Shown: positions 1 through 10,718, counted from the stretch's first letter. The stretch: DNA of 64,000 bases from Bufo bufo (GCF_905171765.1 NC_053393.1:62713371-62777370), one strand, 5' to 3'. Notes: generated from the sequence alone by a model not told the origin. Made by a program: numbers and translations.

Positions 1-327
1 AAAAATTACAAGGCACCGGCACTCCACTCCTATTTATTACAATAAAATGAATTATATTTTTGATTACTTTGGACATTTTTTGTAGTTGTTTGTTGATTAA
101 CAACACTGTAGGTTTACATTATATGCGAGGGCCTGCAGTTGAGCTGACCCTGTAAAAAAGTATATGCGAGGGCATTATATGCGACGAATAAGCATGTTGA
201 TATGATGGAAGAGGAGGAGGAGGATGAGAAAAGGAAGATTTAACCATATACCCTTTTTGTGGTGGAAGGGGTGCATGGGAATACAGTGTATTCAGTACAT
301 TAAACAACACATTTAAAGTGCCTTTGT
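1..327. other. Flank of hAT remnant, no gene
   Basis: This stretch lies beyond the C-terminal coding end of the minus-strand hAT transposase. It contains two copies of the short phrase TATATGCGAGGGC near 120 and 160, which may be part of the element's 3' untranslated end. I could not find a clean terminal inverted repeat or an 8-bp target duplication. The open frame at 119-331 has no recognisable domain. Confidence 0.35.
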
Positions 328-3002
328 TCATCTGCTTTCCTCTGGTGGAGTCGAGAAGTCTGGGGCAATCCAGGCCTTGTTCATTTTTATAAGAGTCAAC
401 CTGTCAGTATTTTCAGTTAACAGGCAGATACGCTTATCTTTTATAATGCCACCAGCAGCACTAAATACCCCCTCAGACAAAACGCTGGCGGCAGGGCAGG
501 CCAGCACCTCCAAGGCGTAGAGCGCCAGTTCGTGCCACGTGTCCAGCTTGGAAACCCAGTAATTGTAAGGCACTCAGGGATCATTGAGGATGCTGACACT
601 GTCTGCTATGTACTCCTTCACCATCTTCCCAAATTTTTCCCTCCTTGTGACATTAGGCCGTGCATCAGGGTGAGGGTGCTGGATGGGTGTCATGAAACCG
701 TCCCAGGCTTTGTAGAGTGTTGCCCTGCCTCTGTTGTAATTGCTGTATGTTCCCCTTGTCTCCCCTCCTCGGTTGGCCAAGGATGTACGGACCAGCGTTG
801 TCAGATGGAAATTTTTGGAGCAATTTTTCAACAAGGATCTTCTGGTATTGCACCGTTTTGCTCATCCTCTCCACCTAAAGAATGAGAAATGAAAAGTTCT
901 CTTTGTAGCGGGGGTTGAAAAGGGTGAACACCCAGTAATCCGTGTTGTCTAAAATGCCTATAACGAGTGGGTAACGGGAAAGGCAGACTAACATGAAGTC
1001 AGCCGTGTGTGCCAGAGTACCAACAGGCAAGACTTCGCTCGCTATCGTCATCAAGATCATCACTCTCAATCTCCTCATCCTCTTCCTCCTCTTCTGCCCA
1101 CCCACGCTGAACAGATGGAATTAAACTTCCATGGGTACTACCCTCTGTAGCAGAGGCAATTGTCTCCTGCTCCTCCTTCTCTTCATTGTCCAATTCCCGC
1201 TGAGAAGACGGACGGAGGGTGATCTGGCTATCACCCTGTGTAATGTCTTCTTCCCCCAGTTCCACCTCTTCCACATGCAAAGCGTCGTACTTAATTGTGA
1301 GCAGCTTGCGTTTGAGTAGACACAGAAGTGGGATGGTTACGCTGATTATAGAGTTATTGACGCTCACCATCTGAGTTGATTCCTCAAAGTTTCTTAAAAC
1401 CTCACAGAGGTCAGACATTCATGCCCACTCCTCGCTACTGATTAGCATAAGCTGACTGGAAAGGCGACAACCATGTTGCAGCTGGTATTCCACTACTGCC
1501 CTCTGCTGCTCACAAAGCCTGGCCAACATGTGGAGCGTGGAGTTCCAGCGTGTGCTCACGTCGCACAACAGCCAGTGAGCTGGCAAGTTAAAGTGCTGCT
1601 GCAGCGTTAACAGATCGGCTGAAGCTGTCGATTACTTACGGAAATGTGCACACACCTTCACCAGTAGCTCAAGCAAATTGGGGTAGGTTTTGAGTAACCG
1701 CTGAACCACTAAGTTTAAGACGTGGGCTAAGCATGGTTGTAGGTTGAGTGGCGAGAGCCACAGCTCAGTCTGGTCTCTTATCCCCTGCAGCAGTTCTGCG
1801 GCGGTGTGCTGTTTGTCCCCTGAGCATATTCAGCACGACCTGTTGACGCTTCCGCACTGCAGTACTACACTGCTTTCAGCTACCAGATGATGGCTGACTG
1901 GTGCTGCACGCGGATAATTCGGAGGTGGAAGTGGAGGAGGAGGAGAAGTGGGGGTTGGAGCCACTAACGTAGGTGCTGGCGGAAACTCTGATGGAATTAG
2001 GGCCCGCAATCCTCGGCGTCGGTAGCACTTGTGCCATCCCAGAGTACGACTCACTCCCAGCCCCCACAATGTTCATCCAGTGTGCCGTCAGGGAAATGTA
2101 GCATCCCTGGCCAAATGCACTTGTCCATGTGTCCATGGTTAAGTGGACCTTCTCAGTACCTGCGTTGGTCAGGGCACGTGTGATTGGGGACACATGTTGG
2201 TGTAAGGTGGGCACGGCACACCTTGAAAAATAGTGGCGGCTGGGGACAGAGTTCCGCGGGACGGACGCTGACATCAGGATGCATAAGGCCTCAGTGTCCA
2301 CAAGCCTAAATGGCAACATTTCCAGGGCCAGTAATTTTGAAAGATGCGCATTTAATACTATGGCCTGTGGGTGGTTGGCTGGGTATTTGTGCTTGCATTC
2401 AAATGCCTGGGGTAATGACATTTGGACGCTGCGCTGGGACAGGGAAGTGGATGTGGTCGCTGATGGTGCTTGCAAAGGTCCAGGTGCAGGGCAGGAGGCA
2501 TCCTCGCCTGCCCATTCAAGAGGCGATTGGCCAGCACGTACCATAGGGGAAGAGGAGGCAGTGGTGTGACTCGCAGACACAGATTGTGGACCCAGGCGTT
2601 CATCCCACTTATTACGGTGCTTGGATGCCATGTGGCGGATCATGCTGGTGGTTGTGAGGTTGCTAGTGTTCACGCCCCGGCTCATTTTGGTGTGGCACAG
2701 GTTGCAAACTACTATTCTGTTGTCGTCCATACTTTCCTCAAAAAAGCACCATACTGTGGAACACCTACCCCTTGGCAAGGGAGATTTACGCAAGGGGGTG
2801 CTCCGTGGAATAGTTGCGGGCCTGTTTGGTGTGCAGATCCGTCCCCCTCTGTACTGCTGTCCTCGCCCGGCTTTCCACCTTCCCATGTTGGGTCAGTGAC
2901 CTCATCGTCCACCACCTCTTCTTCCACTTCCTCACTCTGATCATCCTTTTGATTTGTTGACCTAACTACAACCTCAGTGATTGACAACTTCCTCTTCATC
3001 AA
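328..3002 (-). pseudogene. Broken hAT-family transposase with BED zinc finger
   Basis: Cut-and-paste transposase of the hAT superfamily, read from about 3002 down to 328 in several frames. An acidic N-terminal segment (3002-2800) precedes a BED-type zinc finger at about 2706-2617, with a CNLC pair and a HMASKH pair. A middle segment at 1418-1290 (ending LLCLLKRKLL) fits the hAT core. It is followed by a Glu/Asp-rich insert. At 573-328 lies the typical C-terminal dimerisation block, containing ACPAASVLSEGVFSAAGG. At least four frame changes or stops separate these parts, so it is a dead copy. A chromodomain gypsy element has inserted upstream of its start, between 3387 and 11408. Assignment to hAT rests on the BED finger plus the C-terminal block; the exact subfamily is not resolved. 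Confidence 0.85.
2617..2706 (-). other. BED zinc finger of the hAT transposase
   Basis: The minus-strand translation shows C-x2-C followed by about 20 residues and then H-x4-H (CNLC ... HMASKH). This is the spacing of BED fingers found at the N-terminus of many hAT transposases, where they bind the terminal DNA of the element. Confidence 0.8.
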
Positions 3003-3382
3003 CCTCTTGAGACAGTAATTGCGGTTGACTTATTGGTAAGATGATAGATGATGCCCGCTCGTGAGTGCAATGGGCTCCATAGCCACCGGGTGCCTCCTGA
3101 CACCAGGGCCTTATGTCAATGTTTGATGCAAAACAACACTTACACCAAACATTGAGAATTTTTGAATACAAAATGGATATATTCCCCTATTTATCTGTAA
3201 AAGTGGTTTCTAGGTTAAAAAAAAATTATTGCCTAGCTTAAAAACAATAAACTTTTGGCTACACTTACCTTACTTATTTTGCATCATACCCAATTAATAT
3301 TCTCCTCTGTCCTATATAATAATTGTGCTTTAGTAATGTTATATGCTTCCTTAGAGAGTTTCTGTTCTTGTTAAGAGTCAGA
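3003..3382. other. 5' flank of hAT gene, split by gypsy insertion
   Basis: AT-rich non-coding sequence upstream of the hAT transposase start (the gene is on the minus strand). It is interrupted at 3387 by the gypsy element and resumes at 11408. I see no other gene. Confidence 0.4.
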
Positions 3383-3387
3383 TAAAG
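3383..3387. repeat. Left TSD of gypsy element (TAAAG)
   Basis: The five bases TAAAG precede the LTR start and are repeated exactly at 11408-11412 after the 3' LTR. Five-base duplications are usual for gypsy integrases. Confidence 0.9.
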
Positions 3388-4076
3388 TGTAACGTGGTGC
3401 CGAAGGTGCACTCGTTCTCCCATCAGCCGCAGACCTGCTGCTTAGCTTTGGGAGCGAGGATCTGTGTTTGACCTCGTTCCCAGGGCGGCTTTGCTAGCTG
3501 GGAGGCTCCCTGCTCCTAGGTCTGCCTTGAGTGCCGAGCTGATCACTCGGTGCTCGACTGGTCGGTCATGTGGCGCTGGCCACGTCACATGACCCTCACT
3601 CCCCACTATAAATACAGGCAGCCTGCTGGCCACAGGTTGCCTGTTAATTTAGGTTCCTGGCGTTTGTTGGATACCTGTATACTTACCTGATCCTGTTCCC
3701 TGACTATCCTTTGCCTGCTCCTCCTGTACTGCGCATCCCTCGTGGTATTTTGACCTCGGCTTCCACCTGACTGTTTTTTGCGGACTCCTTTGGTACTTCT
3801 CGACTCTCCTGGTATTTATGACCCTGGCTTCTCCTGACCATTCTTTGCTTATCCCTCTGTACTGCGTTGTCCTCTTGGTTTTGACCCGGTCCGTTCACTA
3901 TCCGTTATTTTTCTTGTCTGTCCTTCCCACACGTATCCTAAGTTAGGGACTGCCGTCCAGTTGTCTCCTGTCTTCAGGACTCGTGAGAAAAGTAGGCAGG
4001 GCCAGGGGTGAGGGTGGAGCGCAGTGGTCACTATCCTCTCCCCTGTGTGTGTGTGTGTGTGTACGTGACCGTTACA
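3388..4076 (+). repeat. 5' LTR of gypsy element
   Basis: Starts TGTAACG and ends CGTTACA, a short inverted repeat with TG...CA ends. It contains CACTATAAATACAGGC near 3604, a plausible TATA region, and a short GT run (4044-4062). It aligns along its whole length with 10719-11407. Visible differences include the length of the GT run and a short duplication in the 3' copy (GGTCGGTCTGTCGG). Confidence 0.93.
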
Positions 4077-4104
4077 GATTAACAGGCCCAATAACCACTG
4101 TATA

Positions 4105-4637
4105 ATGAATCCTCTGGTGACCCTGACTGACCATGTCTCTAATCTGCCGCAGATGGTGCAGGAGCTAGGGGGAAAACTCCATTCTTTTGAGTTAGGGCAA
4201 GGTTCTTCCACTCCTCAGGCCTCCAGTCCGCATTTTGAGCCCCAGATTAAGCTCCCAGAACCCTTTTTCTGGAGACTGGAAGAAGTTTCTCTCTTTTAAG
4301 GAGAGTTACAGACTTTACTTCCGTTTTGCGCCCCGTGTCCTCTGGCCCCGAGAGACAACGCGTGGGCATTATCATTTCCCGACTACAGGGTGATCCCCAG
4401 GACTGGGCGTTCTCTTTACCTGCTGGCGCCAGTTGTTTAACTTCTGTGGAGGGGTTCTTTCAGGCCCTGGGTACCCTCTATGATGAACCAGACAGGGCCC
4501 TGGTAGCCGAGACGGCTCTAAAGGCACTGGTTGAGGGCAATCTACCTGCGGAGGATTATTGCACCCAATTCAGAAGGTGGTGTGTCTCCTCAGGATGGAA
4601 CGAACCAGCCCTGAAAAATCAGTTCAGGTCTGTCTGA
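4105..4637 (+). pseudogene. gag of gypsy element, frameshifted
   Basis: Starts with ATG at 4105, 28 bases after the LTR. The first frame (4105-4299) gives an N-terminal helix-rich segment ending PEPFFWRLEE. The second (4326-4637) gives a capsid-like segment with RQRVGIIISRLQGDPQDWAF, a phrase usual in vertebrate gypsy gag. The two are in different frames and a third frame carries the zinc knuckle, so there are at least two frameshifts. Gag normally packages the element RNA into particles in the cytoplasm. Confidence 0.8.
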
Positions 4638-4699
4638 TAATTTAAAGGATCTTCTTGTCAGTTATCAACTTCCAGAGACCTTAGAGGAGATGATGACCC

Positions 4700-6013
4700 T
4701 TGTTGTCCGACTTGACCGACGGGTTAGAGAGACGACAGTTCTCTTCCCAGATGGTGGTCCAGCCAGAGGCCTATCCCAGAGACAACGCTGAGGTCTCCAC
4801 CGAGGAACCCATGCAGGTTGGCATGACCCGAGGGAATCTTTGCCGCAGACGTGGAGAATGCTTTTACTGTGGAGATCCTGACCATTGGATTAACCAGTGT
4901 CCTAAGAAGGTCCTCTCTGTCAAGTCTCCTAAGGCAAGGCAACCTAAAGACCAGGTACACCCTGTTTTTTCTAAATGTAAGCTTTTGGTACCCATTACGA
5001 TTTCTCTGGGGGTAGATAAATGGCCGGGTAAGGCCTTTATTTATTCTGGCTCAACGGCCAGCTTTATTGACTCTGAGCACGCTGTAAGATTGGGTATTCC
5101 AATGTTTGCTTTACCAACTCCTATCCATGTCATGGCTATTGATGCTACTCCTCTTATTGGTGGTACGGTGAGCTCATGTACCTCAGAGATTTCTCTAACC
5201 GTGGGTGTGTGCCACTTAGTCCTGGAGAACCTACCGGTTGAGGTGGTACTAGGGTTGCCTTGGCTCCGACTACATAACCCCACTATAGATTGGTCCAAGG
5301 GGGAGTTGGTGAGATGGGGGCCTAAGTGTGACTCGTGCTTGTCCGTGGTACAGGCTGGGGTCTCAATAAAGTCTGATACTTTACCCACTGTTGTTAGGGA
5401 ATATTCTGATGTATTCTCATCATCAACCCCGGAGGTTCTACCCCACCATAGACCTTATGATTGTACTATAGAGCTAGTAGAGGGGGCCAAGTTTCCTAAG
5501 GGGCGAATTTATAATCTTTCTAAGCCAGAATGCATAGCCATCGAAGATTATATTAAGGAGAGCCTTGGTAAAGGGCATATTAAACCTTCTGTCTCTCCTA
5601 TGGCGGCGGGGGTTTTCTTCGTTAAGAAAAAATATGGTGGTCTTAGGCCATGTATCGATTACCGGAGATTAAATAAAATCACTGTCCAGAATAGATACTC
5701 CCTCCCATTGATTCTGGATTTATTTAACCAGATTCTGGAGGCAACCTGGTTTTCCAAGATTGACCTGAAAGGGGCATACAATCTAATCCGAATCAAGGAG
5801 GGAGACGAATGGAAGACGGCGTTCAATACTCCGACAGGACACTTTGAATATCAGGTGATGCCTTTTGGACTCAGCAATGCCCAAGCTGTGTTCCAAAACT
5901 TTATGAATGACATTCTTAGGGAGTTCTTAGGTAAATTTGTTATTGTCTACCTTGACGACATTTTGGTATTCTCTCCTGACTTCGAATGCCATGTGTCTCA
6001 TGTTAAACAAGTA
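4700..6013 (+). pseudogene. Gypsy zinc knuckle, protease and first part of RT
   Basis: A 438-codon open stretch in one frame. A CCHC knuckle (C-x2-C-x4-H-x4-C, residues 54-67) comes first. A retropepsin-like region follows around residues 110-130, where the usual catalytic Asp of D-S/T-G reads Tyr ([12 protein letters not shown]; codon TAT at 5042-5044). The reverse transcriptase fingers and palm follow, with [44 protein letters not shown] and the active-site YLDD at residues 417-420. The frame runs into inserted MITE sequence after 6013; the remaining RT pieces are at 6510, 7466 and 8132. An ordinary gypsy pol, now dead. Confidence 0.92.
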
Positions 6014-6509
6014 AGAGGCTGGGTTCAGACCTGAGCAATTTTTGATATGTGCGTCTAACGCGCGTTTTTGTCGCGCGTTTTTATGCGCGTTTTTGCAATA
6101 GTAAACGCGCGTTTGACGCGCGTTTGTGTGATTGACTGCAGTGTCCTATGGCCACAAACGCACGTCAAAACGCCCCAAAGAAGCTCAAGAACTTGTTTGA
6201 AAACCAATGCTTCCCTATGGCCCTGGTTCTCACTTGAGCGTTTTACAGCGCGTTTACAAACGCGCATACAGAGACAAGTGAACACACATTGTCGCGCGTT
6301 CCCGAAAGTCTATGTACGGGAACGCGCGACAAACGCTCAAAAAAACGCTCATGTACTTGTTTGAGCGTCGGGCGTTTTACAGCGCGATCGTACGCGCTGT
6401 AAAACGCCCAAGTGAGAACCATTCCCATAGGGAAGCATTGGTTTCTCCTTGTTGAGCGTTTTACAGCGCGTAGGAACGCGCTGTAAAACTCTCAGGTCTG
6501 AACTGAGGG
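6014..6509. mobile_element. TTA-type MITE insertion 1 in gypsy RT
   Basis: CpG-rich inserted DNA between two adjoining parts of the RT gene. Its left end reads GCTGGGTTCAGACCTGAGC and its right end GCTCAGGTCTGAACTGAGGG, an imperfect inverted repeat. The inside is made of near-palindromes such as ACAGCGCGATCGTACGCGCTGT. The TTA target copy is seen on the right (6510-6512); the left copy is not intact. It appears to mix parts of two related MITE types. Confidence 0.75.
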
Positions 6510-6655
6510 TTAGAGGTGTTGAGGGAGAATCAGCTATCCGCTAAGCAAGAGAAATGTGTCTTTGGTGTACAGGAGATTCTGTTTCTAGGGCATGTTCTGA
6601 CTCCTCACGCCTTCAAGATGGATCCTGGTAAGGTACTAGCAATTAGGCTCAGTTC
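6510..6655 (+). pseudogene. Gypsy RT thumb fragment
   Basis: About 48 codons that continue the RT after YLDD, with RENQLSAKQEKCVF and FLGHVLTPHAFKMDPGKV, characteristic of the RT thumb of gypsy elements. It is cut on both sides by MITE insertions. The reading frame resumes cleanly if the inserted DNA and one TTA are ignored. Confidence 0.9.
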
Positions 6656-6955
6656 ACACCTGAGCGTTTTACAGCGCGTTCCTACGCGCTGTAAAACGCT
6701 CAACAAGGAGAAACCAATGCTTCCTTATGAGAACACCTGGGCGTTTTACAGCGCGTACGATCGCGCTGTAAAACGCCCAACGCTCAAACAAGTACAGGAG
6801 CGTTTTTTTGGGCGCTTGTCGCGCGTTCCCGTACATAGACTTTCGGGAACGCGCGACACTGTGTGTACGCTTGTCTCTGTATGCGCGCTTGTAAACGCCC
6901 GTACAATCGCGCATACAGAGCGCTCCTTTCAGAACGCTCAGGTGTGAACTGCGCC
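6656..6955. mobile_element. TTA-type MITE insertion 2a
   Basis: Flanked by TTA at 6653-6655 and 6956-6958. Ends read GGCTCAGTTCACACCTGAGC and GCTCAGGTGTGAACTGCGCC. It holds several hairpins built on ACAGCGCG...CGCGCTGT. A 3-bp TTA target duplication with GG/CC ends fits PIF/Harbinger-type MITEs, but no transposase is present to prove it. Confidence 0.8.
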
Positions 6956-6958
6956 TTA

Positions 6959-7465
6959 GGCTGGGTTCACACTTGAGCGTTTTACAGCGCGTTCAAACGC
7001 GCTGTAAAACGCTCAACACATGAAAACCAATGCTTCCCTATGGCCCTGGTTCCCACTTGAGCGTTTTACAGCGCGTTCAATCACACAAACATTTGAGGAT
7101 TGCAGTCAATCACACAAACGCGCGTCAAACGCGCGTTTACTATTGCAAAAAACGCGCGTCAAACGCGCGTTTACTATTGCAAAAAACGCGCATAAAATTT
7201 TATGCGCGTTTTTTGCAATAGTAAACGCGCGTTTGACGCGCGTTTGTGTGATTGACTGCAATGTCCTATGGCAACAAACGCGCGTCAAAACGCCCCAAAG
7301 AAGCTCAAGAACTTGTTTGAGCGTAGGGCGTTTTTCAGCGCGTTCAAACGCGCTGTAAAACGCTCAAGTGAGAACCAGGGCCATAGGGAAGCATTGGTTT
7401 TCATGTGTTGAGCGTTTTACAGCGCGTTTGAACGCGCTGTAAAACGCTCAAGTGTGAACCCAGCC
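6959..7465. mobile_element. TTA-type MITE insertion 2b, long palindrome inside
   Basis: Shares the TTA at 6956-6958 with the neighbouring MITE and has its own right TTA at 7466-7468. Ends read GGCTGGGTTCACACTTGAGC and GCTCAAGTGTGAACCCAGCC, a perfect 20-bp inverted repeat. The middle (about 7085-7300) is a long palindrome centred near 7197 on AAAATTTT, with an extra direct copy of one arm segment on the left. Confidence 0.85.
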
Positions 7466-7494
7466 TTAAGGAATGGGTAAGACCTTCATCCTTA
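7466..7494 (+). pseudogene. Gypsy RT micro-fragment between two MITEs
   Basis: Only about nine codons, reading KEWVRPSSL, remain between two MITEs. They join in frame with AI before insertion 2 and KALQRFLGFANYY after insertion 3. This shows that both insertions used TTA sites inside the RT gene. Confidence 0.88.
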
Positions 7495-8131
7495 GGCTGG
7501 GTTCAGACCTGAGCGTATTTGATATGCGCGTTTACGCTGGGTTCACACCTGTGCGTTCTGAAAGGAGCGCTCTGTATGCGCGATTGTACGGGCGTTTACA
7601 ATCGCGCATACAGAGACAAGCGAACACACATTGTCGCGCGTTCCCGAAAGTCTATGTACGGGAATGCGCGACAAACGCCCAAAAAAACGCTCATGTACTT
7701 GTTTGAGCGTCGGGCGTTTTACAGCGCGATCCTACGCGCTGTAAAACGCCCAGGTGAGAACCATTCCCATAGGGAAGCATTGGTTTCTCCTTGTTGAGCG
7801 TTTTACAGCGCGTAGGAACGCGCTGTAAAACGCTCAGGTGTGAACTGAGGGTTAACGCGCGTTTTTGTAGCGCGTTTTTATGTGCGTTTTTTGCAATAGT
7901 AAACGCGCGTTTGACGCACGTTTGTGTGATTGACTGCAGTGTCCTATGGCCACAAACGCGCGTCAAAACGCCCCAAAGAAGCTCAAGAACTTGTTTGAGC
8001 GTAGGACGTTTTTCAGCGCGTTCAAACGCTCAAGTGGGAACCAGGGCCATAGGGAAGCATTGGTTTTCATGTGTTGAGCGTTTTACAGCGCGTTTGAACG
8101 CGCTGTAAAACGCTCAAGTGTGAACCCAGCC
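7495..8131. mobile_element. TTA-type MITE insertion 3, itself hit by a MITE
   Basis: Outer element flanked by TTA at 7492-7494 and 8132-8134, with ends GGCTGGGTTCAGACC and GTGTGAACCCAGCC. A second member of the family (7535-7851) sits inside it, flanked by TTA at 7532-7534 and 7852-7854. The outer element is of the same type as insertion 2b. Confidence 0.85.
7535..7851. mobile_element. Inner MITE nested in MITE insertion 3
   Basis: Starts CGCTGGGTTCACACCTG and ends CAGGTGTGAACTGAGGG. It is 317 bp long, and its inner hairpins match insertions 1 and 2a. It carries TTA on both sides within the outer MITE. Confidence 0.8.
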
Positions 8132-8208
8132 TTAAAGGCCTTACAACGGTTCTTAGGTTTCGCCAATTACTATCGTAAATTTATTATGAATTTTTCTGTA
8201 ATTGCTAA
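8132..8208 (+). pseudogene. Gypsy RT connection fragment
   Basis: About 25 codons reading KALQRFLGFANYYRKFIMNF, the usual end of the gypsy RT thumb. It stops where the hAT-type MITE begins at 8209. The gene resumes at about 8834 with AFSSAPIL. Roughly 30 codons that normally separate these two motifs are missing. Confidence 0.9.
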
Positions 8209-8826
8209 TAGTGATGAGCGGGAGGTGCCATATTAGATTTTGCGATATTTCGCGAATATTCAAATTAATATTCGTATTATTTTCGTCGAAATCGAATATT
8301 CGTAATTATTTTATTTTTCGCGAATAATATGCGATTAAATTAATCGTACGTTTTTTTTTTTTTCTTCCTGTATAAGGCAACGTTCCTATGACTATGGCTA
8401 GGCTAATATGTGTATTTTACGAAATTTCTTAATATTGCTCTAACTTCGTCTTTTAGAATATTCGTAATATTGCTCTAACTCCGTCTTTTAGAATATTACG
8501 AATATTCTAAAAGACGAAGTTAGAGCAATATTAAGAAATTTCGTAAAATACACATATTAGCCTAGCCATAGTCATAGGAACGTTGCCGCCTTATACAGGA
8601 AAATAAAAAAAAAACAAAAAAAAAAGATTTAAAAAAAAAAATTTTTTTCCTGTATAAGGCAACGTTCCTATGACTATTAGTCATAGGAAAGTTGCCTTAT
8701 ACAGGAAAAAAAAATAAAAAATCGTACGATTAAATTAATCGTACGAATTTTTTTTTTTTTTTTAAATACCAATATTCGATTTCGCGACTATTTGGAACTA
8801 TATTCTAAATATTCGCGAAATCTCGA
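8209..8826. mobile_element. hAT-type MITE in gypsy RT, right end lost
   Basis: Begins TAGTGATGAGCGG, like the complete MITE at 46270, and shares its GCGATATTTCGCGAAT and ACTATATTCTAAATATT segments. The middle is a long inverted repeat (about 8370-8590) built on TCCTATGACTATGGCTAGGC, plus poly-A/T runs and ATCGTACGAT palindromes. The right terminal repeat is absent, so a deletion probably removed the end of the MITE together with about 90 bp of pol. Confidence 0.7.
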
Positions 8827-8833
8827 AAAAAAA

Positions 8834-10240
8834 AAGGCATTCAGTAGCGCTCCCATTCTGATCCAGTCTGATCAGGAGAGACCTTTTATTGTGGAGGTGG
8901 ATGCGTCCAAGGACGGCGCAGGAGCAGTCCTTTCACAAGGTCCTGCTAGCCTCACTAACCTGAGACCGTGTGCCTTCTTCTCCAGGAAATTATCTCCCAC
9001 TGAGAGAAACTACGACATAGGGAATAGGGAGCTGCTGGCCATTAAATGGGCATTTGAGGAGTGGAGGCATTTTCTGGAGGGGGTAAGGCATTGTGTAACT
9101 GTTGTCACTGACCATAAAAACCTTATGTTTCTCGAGTCTGCTAAGAGCTTGAATCCCCGTCAAGCCAGATGGCCTCTGTTTTTTACTCGTTTCGATTTTT
9201 CCATTACGTTCAGGCTGGGAAGTAAAAATGTTAAGGCGGACGCATTATCTCGGAGTTTCCATGCTTTTCAACCTATTGAGGTACCACCTGAATCCATCCT
9301 ACCAGCAAAAATCTTCATAGCAGCTCTAACCCAGGATATCTCGGCTCGCATTAGGTCTGAACAGCATCTGGCACCGGTATCCATCCCAACAGATAAGTTG
9401 TTTGTTCCCGTACAATTTCGTCTCCAGCTGTTGGGTGAGTGTCACAATTCTGCCTTTTGTGGACATCCGGGTGTTGAGGGCAATAAGGATCTGGTTTCTA
9501 GATCTGATTGGTGGCCCACTCTAACTAGGGATGTCAAGTCCTACGTGTCAGCCTGTGAGGTTTGTGCCAGGTCCAAGACACCTAGGACTCGTCCTGCTGG
9601 TAACCTACGACCCCTACGCACTCCCAGTAGACCCTGGTCCCATATCTCGATGGACTTTATAACTGACCTACCGCCGGCGGAGGGTAAGACTGTGGTTTAG
9701 GTAGTGGTCATTAGGTTTAGCAAGATGGTCCATTTCATTCCCCTGTGTAAACTCCCGAATGCCAAAACTCTGGCGTCTATTTTTGTGAAAGAAATTGTTT
9801 GATTGCATGGTATCCCAGAAAATATTGTTTCTGACAGGGGTGTGCAGTTTGTGTCCAAATTCTGGATGGCCTTCTGTCAAAAATGTCAAATTTCATTGTC
9901 TTTTTCCTCTGCCTACCACCCTGAGAGTAATGGGCAGACTGAACGCCTTAATCAGTCTGTGGAACAATTCTTGAGGTTGTATGTTGCTGATGACCATCAA
10001 TTATGGGTTAAATTTCTTCCATTGGCGGAATTTGCTTTGAATAACCGTGTCAATTCTTCTTCTGGGGTTTCACCTTTCTTTTGTAACCATGGTTTCCATC
10101 CCCATTTTCATTCTGGGTCATCCGTCTCCTCCTCTAACCCTGAGGCGGATAGGCTCTCCTCTGAACTGTGCACAGTTTGGACCCAGGTTCAATCGAACTT
10201 AGAGAGTTCTCAGAAACTCAAGGCCGATAGGAGACGTTAA
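8834..10240 (+). pseudogene. Gypsy RNase H and integrase, with in-frame stops
   Basis: One frame runs from RT/RNase H (AFSSAPILIQSD, FIVEVDASKDGAGAVLSQ, NRELLAIKWAFEEW, VTDHKNL) into integrase. Integrase shows the HHCC zinc region (ECHNSAFCGHPG and CEVCARSK), then the DDE core with MDFITDLP, VSDRGVQFVSKFW and PESNGQTERLNQ. Stops at 9698-9700 (TAG), near 9800 (TGA) and at 10238-10240 (TAA) interrupt an otherwise continuous frame. RNase H removes RNA template and integrase inserts the DNA copy. The stops are single-base changes, consistent with neutral decay. Confidence 0.92.
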
Positions 10241-10246
10241 AAGGGG

Positions 10247-10642
10247 GTGAATTTTCAGGTTGGGGATAAGGTATGGTTGTCCTCCAAGAATCTCTCCCTT
10301 AAGGTAGATTCTAAAAAGTTTGCTCCTCGTTTTATTGGGCCATATAAGATCACGGAGGTGATTAACCCGGTATCATTTAGGTTGGAGCTGCCCGAGTCAT
10401 TCCACATTCATAATGTGTTCCATAAATCTCTACTTAAAAAATATTTTGAACCGGTAGTACCATCGAAAGCCTCACCTCTGCCGGCTCTTGTTAATGATGC
10501 TGTCGAGTATGTGGTATCTAAAATAGTGGATGTCAGGAAGGTGCGTAATTCCTTGCAGTACCTGATTCATTGGAAGGGGTATGGACCTGAAGAGAGATCT
10601 TGGGTACCTGCCATGGAAGTTCATGCTCCTAGACTTGTTTGA
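10247..10642 (+). pseudogene. Integrase C-terminus with chromodomain
   Basis: Same frame as the integrase, after one stop. It holds the GPY/F-like module (FAPRFIGPYKITEVI and FRLELPESFHIHNVFH) and then a chromodomain at residues about 85-127 (VEYVVSKIVDVRKV, LIHWKGYGPEERSWVP). Chromodomains on gypsy integrases direct insertion to chromatin marks. It ends at TGA, 76 bases before the 3' LTR. Confidence 0.92.
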
Positions 10643-10705
10643 AAAATTCCTTTAGAACACCCTGAAAGGCCATCGCCTGAAGTCTTGGGTCCGGTGGCCC
10701 CTCGT

Positions 10706-10715
10706 AAAAGGGGGG
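10706..10715 (+). other. Polypurine tract of gypsy element
   Basis: AAAAGGGGGG lies three bases before the 3' LTR start, the expected place and make-up of the plus-strand primer. Confidence 0.8.
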
Positions 10716-10718
10716 TAC

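Noticed and set aside
4077..4104. tRNA primer-binding site after the gypsy 5' LTR
   Set aside because: The bases GATTAACAGGCCCAATAACC do not start with TGG and do not look complementary to a tRNA 3' end; not called.
6055..8108. Many ORFs of about 60-140 codons in the MITE cluster
   Set aside because: They come from CpG-rich palindromic repeats lacking stops; the same peptides appear on both strands.
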